DNA of 64,000 nt from assembly GCF_900110245.1 (NCBI RefSeq), contig NZ_FOCZ01000022.1, positions 1 through 64,000 of the forward strand, read 5' to 3'. The notes beneath the pieces are model-generated. The model saw nothing but the letters and a program-made list of their open reading frames with translations. It was not told the DNA's origin and did not search any database. Below, piece by piece: positions 54,618 through 62,521 of this stretch (its first letter is position 1; every line of letters begins with the position of its first letter). The position numbers and the translations under genes were made by a program. The DNA is from Niastella yeongjuensis (lineage in GTDB: Bacteria > Bacteroidota > Bacteroidia > Chitinophagales > Chitinophagaceae).

Positions 54618-54680
54618 ATCTTACAGGCGATAAGACACATAGCTTATGCTATTCTTAACGCCAATTATCGTTGGTTTTTC

Positions 54681-55409
54681 TTAATAAGATTTAATCCCTT
54701 TTATGCTATAGAAGATTTCCAGAAATTCCAACTCCTCATTTTTTTGCGATCCATGTATGGATTCGATGCCGTTTTCCAATTCCTCATCAGTAAAGGTCTC
54801 AAGAACCGACATATACCTGTTTCGAACCATTTCAATGTATTTTGTTTTTGAGAGTATAATGGGGTAAGAAATAATATTAAATGAAGTGGTAAATCCGGCT
54901 AATTGAAGATAACTAATTATTTCAACCCGGGATGGTTGTTTTCTTTCGAATCGACTCAACGCTTCTTCGAACAAAGGATAGTTCAGCCGCCGGGGTTCAA
55001 GTAAAATCAAAATTGATCCGTTGCTTGTTAATTGTTGATGCAATCCTTTGAATAATTGTAATCTATCTTCTTTTTGAATATGATGTATGAACTCCTTCAT
55101 GTATACCCTGTCATAAACATGGCTTTCCTTTGAAAACTCAACTGCGTCCCTGCATACCTGCTTTATACGTTTGTCTTTATTCCTGGTAAGCATCATGTAG
55201 CTATTATCTACGCAGATCATTTGAATTGATGGAACTTTATTTAGAACCTCCTTTGCAAATATTCCTGTACCTGACCCAACTTCAACAATTGTTTCATAGT
55301 TTTTTATCGGCAGGTCTTCAACGATCTTGTTTGTAAAGTAATTGATATAATCATCAGAATAGCGGTAGTACTCATCATAATGCGATGCCAAATTTGTGTA
55401 ATGGTCCAT
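54681..55409 (-). CDS. Class I SAM-dependent methyltransferase
   Basis: 242 aa. SAM site ETIVEVGSGTGIFAKEVL (motif I about residues 40-50), acidic motif ICVDNSYMM, motif YDRVYMKEFIHHI, and ILILLEPRRLNYPLF. The Rossmann fold is complete and there is no extra domain. The acceptor cannot be told; relatives methylate small molecules, quinones or lipids. Neighbouring genes (CorA, orphan KdpA) do not give a hint. Confidence 0.87.
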   Translation of the reverse strand: MDHYTNLASHYDEYYRYSDDYINYFTNKIVEDLPIKNYETIVEVGSGTGIFAKEVLNKVPSIQMICVDNSYMMLTRNKDKRIKQVCRDAVEFSKESHVYDRVYMKEFIHHIQKEDRLQLFKGLHQQLTSNGSILILLEPRRLNYPLFEEALSRFERKQPSRVEIISYLQLAGFTTSFNIISYPIILSKTKYIEMVRNRYMSVLETFTDEELENGIESIHGSQKNEELEFLEIFYSIKGIKSY

Positions 55410-55447
55410 TTTATTATTTTATTTAATCTAACAACTTTATTTATAAA

Positions 55448-56395
55448 TTATAGCCATTTCTTTCTTTTAAACAAGTACAAAGTAAGAAGTGAAGATCCAA
55501 CAATCAACAATATGGCAAGCGGGTATCCAAAGTGCCAGCTAAGCTCAGGCATGGATTTAAAATTCATTCCATAGATGCTGGCAATTAATGTGGGTGGCAT
55601 AAATACAACTGCAACGATTGTGAAAATTTTAATTGTTTTATTTTGTTCTATGTTTATTAGTCCTAAAAGTGTATTTTGTAAATATTCAAGGCGGATAAAA
55701 ATAAAGGAAGTGTATTCGAGCATGGCATTGATATCTTTGATCAGGATTTTAAGTCTTTCTTTGTTGTCAAATACATTGCTTTTTAGGAGCGCTGAGGCAA
55801 CCCGCTGCTTATCAATAAAACTTTCTCTTGAAAGCGTGGTTGCTTCCTGGTAATCACTGATCTTTAACAACGTTCCTTCCATGTCAACGCTATTTTTTAA
55901 GGACAAGCTTCTGCCCACCGAAGCAATATTTTTTGCTATTTGTTCTATAAAGTCTGCATCAAAATCAAATTTTGTTTCAAGAATCCCTTCCAGAACATCA
56001 CTTCCATTTTTGAATCCTTTCCTGTTTCGCTTAATTTTTTTTGTGGTTTCTTCAAATGAAGCTAAGTCGGCATTCCTTTCGGTTATGAGTACATTGTTCA
56101 ATAGATAAATAAAAACAGGGGTGCTTTCGAAATTATTTTCCTTCAGGGCTATAAAATTTGCACTGATGAAAATGAAATCTTCCGATTCATAAAATCTTGG
56201 ATTGCTTTCGAGTTCATTTTCTAACTTCAACTTATTAAAATCAATTTTAAAAACAGCTATAACTTCCCTGCTTTCGTGATCAGTGGGAAATTGTAAATCA
56301 ACCCAGCATATTTTTTCAAAAGATATTTGCTTAAGACAATCTACCCCTTCGCCTTTTTTTATTTCTGTTTCGCTGTGATAGTAAACTCTGAGCAT
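55448..56395 (-). CDS. CorA-family magnesium/divalent metal transporter
   Basis: 315 aa. A large N-terminal cytoplasmic domain, a long coiled helix (residues about 195-250), and two C-terminal membrane helices: KIFTIVAVVFMPPTLIASIYGMNF with the signature Gly-Met-Asn, and PLAILLIVGSSLLTLYLF, then a basic tail. It forms a pentameric Mg2+ channel in the inner membrane. The length is typical. Neighbour of the methyltransferase, same strand, 38 bases apart. Confidence 0.92.
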   Translation of the reverse strand: MLRVYYHSETEIKKGEGVDCLKQISFEKICWVDLQFPTDHESREVIAVFKIDFNKLKLENELESNPRFYESEDFIFISANFIALKENNFESTPVFIYLLNNVLITERNADLASFEETTKKIKRNRKGFKNGSDVLEGILETKFDFDADFIEQIAKNIASVGRSLSLKNSVDMEGTLLKISDYQEATTLSRESFIDKQRVASALLKSNVFDNKERLKILIKDINAMLEYTSFIFIRLEYLQNTLLGLINIEQNKTIKIFTIVAVVFMPPTLIASIYGMNFKSMPELSWHFGYPLAILLIVGSSLLTLYLFKRKKWL

Positions 56396-56510
56396 CTCTT
56401 TACTTTAGAAAATAAAATTGTATAAACTGCACAGTTATGCCACCACCCTGGTATAAAGTGAATATAGTGTAGGAGGCATTATAGATTCTATAATATGCTG
56501 GCGACCTTTT

Positions 56511-57062
56511 TTAATTAGGTTGTGTGGTATCGGCCCACCGAACGTTTTTATAGATCATAAACGAATAAAACATGTTGTCACTGGATGGCACCTTAAATGC
56601 ACCTTTAGCTTTCATTAAATAAGCTGCAATTGCTGTCATTTCCCATCCATCAAATTCGTCTGCAGGCCATTTAGGATTAGTCAGTTTTTCAAATCCTCTT
56701 TTGTATCCATAGTCTCGGATCCTACTAATTTCAGAATTAACTTTTTCCTCTAAACGTGGGTTTTTCCACGCCCAAAGCCAGGTTTTTGATTTAAAAGAAA
56801 ATAGACCCACCTCCTCAAAATCAACAATAAGTCTCTTAATGCCATGTGCGCCAAAGATCAACTCACCTTTATATTGGTCATAACGCCAATCTATACAGTT
56901 GTTGATTTTATAAACTGCATTACAAGAGTCTTGTTCCTTATTTAAATATTGTGATGCCTTTTTTGAAAGGTTTTCAAATGAAATGGAATTCAAATCATGT
57001 AACTGTCTGGTAGTGTACTTCTCTAATTGAGTGACACAGCCAAAAAACGAGAAAAGCCCCAT
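56511..57062 (-). CDS. DUF6882-like protein, unknown function
   Basis: 183 aa. The block IFGAHGIKRLIVDFEEVGLFSFKSKTWLWAWKNP followed by a helical stretch (SEISRIRDYGYKRGFEKL) and WEMTAIAAYLMKAKGAFKVP is the pattern I associate with DUF6882, a small cytoplasmic domain of unknown role. No signal peptide. It lies at the left side of the accessory stretch around the tRNA. Assignment is by memory of the motif, not a search. Confidence 0.6.
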   Translation of the reverse strand: MGLFSFFGCVTQLEKYTTRQLHDLNSISFENLSKKASQYLNKEQDSCNAVYKINNCIDWRYDQYKGELIFGAHGIKRLIVDFEEVGLFSFKSKTWLWAWKNPRLEEKVNSEISRIRDYGYKRGFEKLTNPKWPADEFDGWEMTAIAAYLMKAKGAFKVPSSDNMFYSFMIYKNVRWADTTQPN

Positions 57063-57222
57063 AGATTGTCTGGATTTAGCATGTGCATTAGGTTCATTTG
57101 CACAATTAATTAAATCTCAAATTAAAGGCCTGTTTGCGGTTAGGCAGAAACTATATTATAATTACCTGAACGAAAGTTACTTATAGGTGTGCGGCGGGAT
57201 ATCAGATAACACTGTTCCGAGA

Positions 57223-57320
57223 AACCTTTTCAAAATGAAAGGGTTGATTATCAAAATGAATGTTTTAATAAGGTGAATCATTAGGCTCCTATCATTTTGA
57301 ATGGGTTTCGTCAAAATGAT
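57223..57320. repeat. Four TCAAAATGA motifs in direct and inverted order
   Basis: TCAAAATGA is found at about 57230, 57251 and 57311, with its complement at about 57291. Two perfect or near-perfect palindromes are embedded: AACCTTTTCA/TGAAAGGGTT (57223-57245) and ATCATTTTGA/TCAAAATGAT (57291-57320). The first is nearly the same as the kdpA upstream hairpin. It is either a regulator binding cluster or palindromic repeats. No gene is found between 57063 and 57700. Confidence 0.55.
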
Positions 57321-57432
57321 AGATCAGTCCGATGGATATTAACCGGTTTGTTAATAGATTATTCACTTTAATCACTTGATCAATATTTGTTTGGATACGG
57401 AAGGCCGCCGGTAGGCGTTCGCGGCCCCGTCC

Positions 57433-57526
57433 GTCCGCCAGCTGGCGGATATGAATCCAACACTAAATACAATAAAAAAAGGCTCCACTTTCGTGAAACC
57501 TTTGCAGTCTGTGTAGCGGGATCGGG
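57433..57526. repeat. Duplicated tRNA-Met/terminator pieces with palindrome
   Basis: 57433-57461 is a 29-base copy of 59655-59683 (palindrome TCCGCCAGCTGGCGGA plus TATGAATCCAAC). 57481-57526 is a 46-base exact copy of 59529-59574 (terminator and last 13 bases of tRNA-Met). Parts of one tRNA-Met locus thus flank the ATPase gene region on the left as well as on the right. Confidence 0.85.
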
Positions 57527-57650
57527 CGAAATGTCTAACCAGTTAATAGAAGACTTGATTGCATTAGACAGCTTGTCTGCTGATTAATGAGGCTTAAGTT
57601 TGAAATAGAAACCGTATTAAAATCAAGTGTTTTGGCCGTATAGATTTACT

Positions 57651-57696
57651 CAATTTGGCCAAAACTGATGCTTTCCATGCATTTATGGCCAAATTG
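57651..57696. promoter_or_regulatory. 11-bp inverted repeat just before the DUF234 ATPase gene
   Basis: CAATTTGGCCA (57651-57661) and TGGCCAAATTG (57686-57696), perfect arms 24 bases apart, ending 4 bases before the ATG. A further TTTTGGCC occurs at 57630. Position suggests autoregulation or translational control of the ATPase gene. Confidence 0.55.
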
Positions 57697-57700
57697 AAGT

Positions 57701-59119
57701 ATGGAAATAATTGGGCGAAAAGATGAACTAGAGCTCTTAAAGCGAGTTAAGGAAGAGATATCTTCCTCATTTATAGCTATTTATGGCAGAAGGCGGGTGG
57801 GTAAAACCTTTTTAATCAGAAACGCCTTTAATAACGACTTTGATTTTTCTGTTACTGGCCTTTTTAAAGTAAGCCTGGTACAGCAACTAATAAACTTCCG
57901 TGCATCTCTTTTGAAATATAATCCAGATGCTGAAAGCATAGAGCCTGCTAAAGATTGGTTTACGGCATTCCAGCAACTTGCCAATTTATTAGAGTCAGGC
58001 CGCGCAGGAAAAAAGGTTATTTTTTTGGATGAACTTCCATGGTTTGATACACCTCAATCTGGCTTTATCTCTGCACTCGAACATTTTTGGAATTCCTGGG
58101 CTAGTGCAAGAACTGATATAGTTCTAATAGTATGTGGCTCGGCAGCAGGATGGATAATCAGTAAGCTTATCAATAACAAAGGGGGGCTACATAATCGGGT
58201 TACAAATCGTATCAGGCTGGAACCGTTTACTTTAAAAGAATGCTCTGAATTTCTACTGTCCAGGAGAGCAAATTTTGATCGTTATCAGATTATACAATTG
58301 TATATGGTTTTGGGAGGAATCCCTTTTTATCTGGAGCAAGTAGATGGTAGTCTAAGTGCGGCACAAAACATCAATAGATTATGCTTTCAAAAAGATGGCA
58401 TTTTGCGTGCCGAGTTTGATAACCTCTACAGATCATTATTTGAAAATGCCGGTAAGCATATTGCCATTGTAGAAGCTTTAAGCAAGAAAACTAAGGGTTT
58501 AACACGTAGTGAATTAATTGATGAGGCTAAACTTCCTTCAGGCGGGAGTCTTACAAAAATCCTTTCTGAATTAGAAGAAAGCGGATTTATAAGAAAGTAT
58601 ACAGCGTATGGGAATAAAGAAAAAAACAACTTGTATCAATTAATTGATTTTTATTCCCTTTTTTATTTGCGGTTTATCAGGAAAAGTAGCATTCTGGACG
58701 ATAATGGTTGGATCAATAGTCTGGATAGTCCGGCGCAGCGAGCATGGAGCGGTTATTCTTTTGAGCAAGTTTGTTTGGCTCATGTAAGGCAAATAAAACA
58801 GGCGCTGGGTATTAGTGGGGTTCAAGCAACAACCTCCGCCTGGGTAAGTAACAGCGAGTCAGGAGCGCAAATAAATCTGCTTATTGACAGGCGAGATCAT
58901 GTAATCAACGTCTGTGAAATGAAATTCTCTCTTAATGCTTTTACCATAGATAAGAAATATGCAGAGGAACTAAGAAATAAAATTGGCGTTTTTACTTCAG
59001 AAATAAAAACACGTAAGTCTATCTATTTAACGATGATCACAACGTTTGGATTGGCTACAAACCAATATTCGATGTCGCTTGTACAGAATGATCTTACTAT
59101 GGATGTGTTATTCGAATAG
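57701..59119 (+). CDS. AAA family ATPase, ATP-binding plus DUF234 domains
   Basis: 472 aa. The N-terminal P-loop ATPase starts directly: Walker A in YGRRRVGKTFL (Lys34 approximately), Walker B in VIFLDELPW (residues about 105-113), sensor region IVLIVCGSAAGWIISK. A winged-helix stretch lies at about 250-310 (GLTRSELIDEAKLPSGGSLTKILSELEESGFI). The C-terminal DUF234-like domain covers about 330-470 (SLFYLRFI, SGYSFEQVCLAH, INLLIDRRDHVINVCEMKFS, nuclease-like fold). The role is unknown and often thought to be related to mobile or defence elements. It lies between two tRNA fragment repeats, with an 11-bp inverted repeat at its start. Confidence 0.87.
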   Translation: MEIIGRKDELELLKRVKEEISSSFIAIYGRRRVGKTFLIRNAFNNDFDFSVTGLFKVSLVQQLINFRASLLKYNPDAESIEPAKDWFTAFQQLANLLESGRAGKKVIFLDELPWFDTPQSGFISALEHFWNSWASARTDIVLIVCGSAAGWIISKLINNKGGLHNRVTNRIRLEPFTLKECSEFLLSRRANFDRYQIIQLYMVLGGIPFYLEQVDGSLSAAQNINRLCFQKDGILRAEFDNLYRSLFENAGKHIAIVEALSKKTKGLTRSELIDEAKLPSGGSLTKILSELEESGFIRKYTAYGNKEKNNLYQLIDFYSLFYLRFIRKSSILDDNGWINSLDSPAQRAWSGYSFEQVCLAHVRQIKQALGISGVQATTSAWVSNSESGAQINLLIDRRDHVINVCEMKFSLNAFTIDKKYAEELRNKIGVFTSEIKTRKSIYLTMITTFGLATNQYSMSLVQNDLTMDVLFE

Positions 59120-59130
59120 AGCCATATTAA

Positions 59131-59404
59131 TTATGGAGTGGCTTGAAAAAATTTTTATTTATCATTACATCCCAAATCCCATCTTCCCTCTGTGAAACAA
59201 ATATTGGTGGAATTGGAATCCCTAATAAAATTGATTCGATTAGTTTGGTTTTTTGATTAGATGTCCATCTAAAAAATCGTTGGAATTCAGGATGATGTCA
59301 ATTTCTTTGTCCTTGTAGAGTGACATTAATTCACCAATTGATAACACGTACCCGTCTGTGTGAATTTGTTTTGTCCTTTTTTCTATTTCGTCCTGTAATG
59401 CCAT
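59131..59404 (-). pseudogene. DUF262 gene fragment, frameshifted and truncated
   Basis: From ATG 59404 the frame reads MALQDEIEKRTKQIHTDGYV, then LSIGELMSLYKDKEIDI. It then loses phase: the continuing DUF262 text EFQRFFRW...KTKLIESILLGIPIPP, then IFVSQREDGIWDV, lies one base out of frame. After WDV the homology stops and a stop codon follows at 59131-59133. DUF262 proteins (GmrSD/restriction-like) are usually 350-700 aa, so only the first 80 or so residues remain. Convergent with the ATPase gene. Confidence 0.8.
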
Positions 59405-59522
59405 AATGAAATGATTTAGATATCGACTTCTTATAAAATTAATATAATACGAAATTATGTGTTATATGTAATTTAAAATTGTATAAACGATCCATGAGTA
59501 TACCTGTGGATGGGACAAAAAT

Positions 59523-59574
59523 AAAAAAGGCTCCACTTTCGTGAAACCTTTGCAGTCTGTGTAGCGGGATCGGG
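59523..59574 (-). repeat. Terminator of tRNA-Met plus 46-base direct repeat, right copy
   Basis: Downstream of the tRNA on the minus strand: hairpin AAGGTTTCAC, GAAA, GTGGAGCCTT (weakened in one arm) and a T run. Bases 59529-59574, including the last 13 bases of the tRNA, are identical to 57481-57526. Confidence 0.85.
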
Positions 59575-59635
59575 AGTTGAACCCGAGACCTTTGGGTTAT
59601 GAATCCAACGCTCTAACCACCTGAGCTATCCCGCC
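59562..59635 (-). tRNA. tRNA-Met (CAU)
   Basis: 74 bases read on the minus strand from 59635. Acceptor stem GGCGGGA pairs with TCCCGCT (first pair G-U), TA at positions 8-9, D arm GCTCAGGTGGTTAGAGC, anticodon loop TTCATAA, T arm TCGGG/CCCGA with TTCAACT, discriminator A; CCA is not encoded. The anticodon CAU could also be an Ile lysidine-type tRNA, but the pattern fits elongator Met best. Terminator hairpin follows within 30 bases. Confidence 0.9.
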
Positions 59636-59642
59636 AATTATA

Positions 59643-59686
59643 AGTTGAACCCGAGTCCGCCAGCTGGCGGATATGAATCCAACGCT
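59643..59686. repeat. tRNA-Met relic with a palindrome substituted inside
   Basis: 13 bases (59643-59655) and 15 bases (59672-59686) are identical to two parts of the adjacent tRNA (59575-59587 and 59598-59612). In the tRNA these are separated by 10 bases; here the 10 bases are replaced by the 16-base perfect palindrome TCCGCCAGCTGGCGGA. The relic continues 3 bases past a possible duplication junction. Not a functional tRNA. Confidence 0.85.
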
Positions 59687-59883
59687 TCTCCATCATTCCA
59701 CACATTTTACTGTGCCTTGAATAATGGGGTGCAAAAATAGAAAAAAATCATTGTCCGGAAAATTTTATTAAGGAATTATGAGACAATTATTTAAGAAAAA
59801 TGACTTTTGAGGTTGAAAATGGCAATTTAAACTGGTCAACTGGTTAACCCGTCAACTTTTCAACACCCTTGCTCAAAACCTAA

Positions 59884-59936
59884 AAAACGCTGATCTTCGC
59901 GTTTTGGTAAAAGGCTCGGCTTAGGAGCCTTTTTTT
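59884..59936 (+). promoter_or_regulatory. Tandem hairpins with a terminator just before the helicase gene
   Basis: First hairpin: AAAACGC (59884-59890) and GCGTTTT (59899-59905). The second is a textbook intrinsic terminator: AAAAGGCTC (59909-59917) and GAGCCTTTT (59925-59933) with a T7 run ending at 59936. It is 24 bases before the ATG at 59960, and no plus-strand gene lies within 790 bases upstream. It looks like an attenuated leader rather than the end of a gene. Confidence 0.55.
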
Positions 59937-59959
59937 CATTTTATAAAGACCCTGTGGCT

Positions 59960-61780
59960 ATGAGTAAACAAAATTTGACTGAGCAACAAACTGCTGTCAT
60001 AAAATCCAGTGGCAATCTTCGTATCAATGCGGTGGCCGGTTCGGGTAAAACCACCACCATCATTGAATACGCCGCCTCCCGGCCAAAGAATGCCCGCATT
60101 CTGTATCTGGCCTTTAATAAATCGGTGAAACTGGAAGCTACCCGCAAGTTCGAGGAGTATGGTCTTACCAATACAAAGGTGGAAACAGCCCATTCCCTGG
60201 CATTCAAAAATATCGTATACAAGTTCAATTATAAGGTAAAAGCCCAGGGGTATAAAAACAGCGAGATCTGTAAACTGCTCGATATCCGCGGCAATGAAGA
60301 AAAACATGCGGAATTTGTAGTCGCCAATCACATCAGCAAGTTCGCTGCTTATTTCTGCAATAGCGATAAGGTAAAAGTGCAGGACCTGAACTACCTCGAT
60401 ACCATAGCAGATGCTAATGCCAAAACATTTGTACGTTCCTATTATAAATATATCGAGGATGGCACCAGGCTGTTGCTGGCGAAAATGGACCGTAATGAAA
60501 TCGAGATCACACACGATTTCTACCTGAAGAAATTTCAATTATCGAACCCCGACCTGCCTTACGATTACATTCTTTTTGATGAAGCGCAGGACGCTTCTGC
60601 CGCTATGCTCGATGTATTCATGAAGCAAACAGCCATCAAAGTAATCGTGGGCGACACCCACCAACAGATCTACGGCTGGCGGCACGCTGTAAACTCATTA
60701 GACAAAGCCAGTTTCAATACCTTACAATTATCTACCAGCTTCCGGTTTCCCCAGGAAATTGCCAACCTGGCCATTGAAGTGCTTAGCTGGAAGAATCATT
60801 TATTCGAAACCAAACCGGTAGCTATTGCCGGTAAAGGTCCCGGGGTAAAGGATGTAGTGAAGGCTACGATTGCCCGTACCAATCTGGGACTGTTGCTGAA
60901 TGCCATCGATTATATTACCGATAATAAAGTAAAACACATCTACTTTGAAGGAAATATCAATTCGTATACGTATGGTGATGATGGTACTTCCCTGTACGAT
61001 GTGCTGAATTTATACAATGGTAATCACGATCGCATCCGGGACCAGCTGGTAGGTTCTATGAAAAACATCGACGACCTGGAAGAATATGTTGAAAAAACAG
61101 AAGACCACACACTGGCTACCATGATTGAAATAGTTCGTGAATATGGGAATGAGGTGCATGGCATTATTAAATCGTTGAAAGAATTACATACCGGCGATGA
61201 AAACCGGAACAAGGCTGAAATGATCTTCTCCACCGTACACCGCGCCAAGGGAATGGAATATGATGTGGTACACCTGGTAAACGATTTCCTGTCGGAAAGT
61301 AAATTGAAAGACCTGAAAGAAAAACATAAAAACGACAAGACCGTCACTTTCGACACAGCCCGCCTCAATGAGGAGATCAACCTGCTCTACGTAGCCATTA
61401 CCCGTACGCGTAATAAATTGTTTATTCCGGAAACTTTATTGCCAAAGGATTTTCCTGCTTCTGCCCGCATCATAAAAGTGAAAGCCAGGGAAGCTGAATT
61501 GAGCTATAATTACAATGCTGTTGAAAAAACAGTTTTGAAACCCGCTGCTGTTAAAAAGAAAATTGTTACCACCGCGCCCAAAGAAAGAGCATACAATGTG
61601 TTGAAAAGAGAAACCAACAAAGATGCTTACAAACCCTGGACTCCCGAACTGGATGATGAACTGAAAAACCACTACGACAATGGCACTGCCCTTGGTAAAA
61701 TAGCCGCTCATTTCGGCAGAACCAAAGGCGCCATCATTTCCCGCCTTAAAAAGCTAAATCACTATTTCGACGAGGAATAA
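59960..61780 (+). CDS. UvrD/Rep-type superfamily 1 helicase with C-terminal SANT-like domain
   Basis: 606 aa from ATG 59960 (MSKQNLTEQQTAVI); a GTG two codons earlier is in frame. SF1 motifs in order: NAVAGSGKTTTI (Walker A, Lys30), YDYILFDEAQDA (motif II), VGDTHQQIYGWR (motif III), FSTVHRAKGMEYDVV (motif V), LLYVAITRTRNKL (motif VI). The last 45 residues (YKPWTPELDDELKNHYDNGTALGKIAAHFGRTKGAIISRLKKL) resemble a Myb/SANT DNA-binding helix set. ATP-driven DNA unwinding, perhaps in repair or recombination. A terminator-like hairpin stands directly before it. Confidence 0.9.
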   Translation: MSKQNLTEQQTAVIKSSGNLRINAVAGSGKTTTIIEYAASRPKNARILYLAFNKSVKLEATRKFEEYGLTNTKVETAHSLAFKNIVYKFNYKVKAQGYKNSEICKLLDIRGNEEKHAEFVVANHISKFAAYFCNSDKVKVQDLNYLDTIADANAKTFVRSYYKYIEDGTRLLLAKMDRNEIEITHDFYLKKFQLSNPDLPYDYILFDEAQDASAAMLDVFMKQTAIKVIVGDTHQQIYGWRHAVNSLDKASFNTLQLSTSFRFPQEIANLAIEVLSWKNHLFETKPVAIAGKGPGVKDVVKATIARTNLGLLLNAIDYITDNKVKHIYFEGNINSYTYGDDGTSLYDVLNLYNGNHDRIRDQLVGSMKNIDDLEEYVEKTEDHTLATMIEIVREYGNEVHGIIKSLKELHTGDENRNKAEMIFSTVHRAKGMEYDVVHLVNDFLSESKLKDLKEKHKNDKTVTFDTARLNEEINLLYVAITRTRNKLFIPETLLPKDFPASARIIKVKAREAELSYNYNAVEKTVLKPAAVKKKIVTTAPKERAYNVLKRETNKDAYKPWTPELDDELKNHYDNGTALGKIAAHFGRTKGAIISRLKKLNHYFDEE

Positions 61781-61825
61781 CAATCAATGAATTATAAACT
61801 CTTTTAATAAAAGAAGAGAAAATAT

Positions 61826-61856
61826 TTGGTGAATTATACCATTCGGTATATTTTTG
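61826..61856 (+). promoter_or_regulatory. Promoter of the tetR gene with overlapping operator
   Basis: A -33 TTG at 61826 and -7 TATTTTTG at 61849-61856, spacing 20, suit a Bacteroidota promoter. The inverted repeat TATACC-N4-GGTATA (61835-61850) lies across its spacer and -7 start. Same half-sites as 62472-62487. Confidence 0.7.
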
Positions 61857-61863
61857 TGTCGTT

Positions 61864-62451
61864 ATGACAAAAGCAGAACGTACAAGACATTTTATAGTGG
61901 AAAAAGCAGCCCCCATCATCAACCGGAAGGGGATGGCTGGTACCTCTATCAATGATATTGTAGAGGCTACAAGTCTGACCAAGGGTAGTGTATATGGTAA
62001 TTTTGAAAGCAAGGACGAGATCTGTCTGGAAGCCTTCGACTACCTGGTAAAAAGGGTAGGGGCTGATATGAGTCAGGCTATGTCGCGCGGAACTACCAGC
62101 CGCGAAAAACTGGATGCACTTTTTAGTTATTACATTAGCAATGTAACTGGTGAGAACAATTATGGCTGCCCCATTATGAATTTTGGCACTGAAGCAGATG
62201 ACACTAATCCGGCAGTAAAAGTGAAAGTAAACAAGGCCATTGTCAATACCCAAAGCGTATTTGCTAAAATAATCCGCGCGGGAATTGAAAGTGGGGAGTT
62301 TAAAAAAACAGTAGACGCAGACGCGTTCGCCATAAAAGCCTTCGCCATGATTGAAGGTGGTATGTGGATCGCCCGACTGCAAGGTTCTCCTAAACAATTG
62401 CTGTTGATCATCGACGTATTGAAACAGGAAATTAATGACTATTGCCAATAG
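61864..62451 (+). CDS. TetR/AcrR-family transcriptional repressor
   Basis: 195 aa. N-terminal helix-turn-helix about residues 25-45 (AGTSINDIVEATSLTKGSVYGNFESKDEI), followed by a helical ligand domain with a TetR_C-type end (MIEGGMWIARLQGS). Two operators with the same half-site TATACC/GGTATA sit in front of it and in front of the following SDR gene, so it should repress itself and the dehydrogenase pair until a ligand is bound. The ligand is unknown. Confidence 0.9.
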   Translation: MTKAERTRHFIVEKAAPIINRKGMAGTSINDIVEATSLTKGSVYGNFESKDEICLEAFDYLVKRVGADMSQAMSRGTTSREKLDALFSYYISNVTGENNYGCPIMNFGTEADDTNPAVKVKVNKAIVNTQSVFAKIIRAGIESGEFKKTVDADAFAIKAFAMIEGGMWIARLQGSPKQLLLIIDVLKQEINDYCQ

Positions 62452-62460
62452 TCCTTTTTT

Positions 62461-62491
62461 TTGAACTAAAATATACCGATCGGTATAAAAT
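62461..62491 (+). promoter_or_regulatory. TetR operator and promoter of the SDR genes
   Basis: A 16-base perfect palindrome TATACCGATCGGTATA (62472-62487), with TTG at 62461-62463 and TATAAAAT at 62484-62491 as -33/-7-like elements 20 bases apart. Operator overlaps the promoter; it is the stronger of the two tetR-related sites. Confidence 0.7.
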
Positions 62492-62521
62492 AAAGAAAGA
62501 CAAACAATTAAAACAGATAAT

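Noticed and set aside
57387..57587. 66-codon plus frame across the tRNA fragment repeats
   Set aside because: It is read through duplicated tRNA and terminator pieces; not a protein gene.
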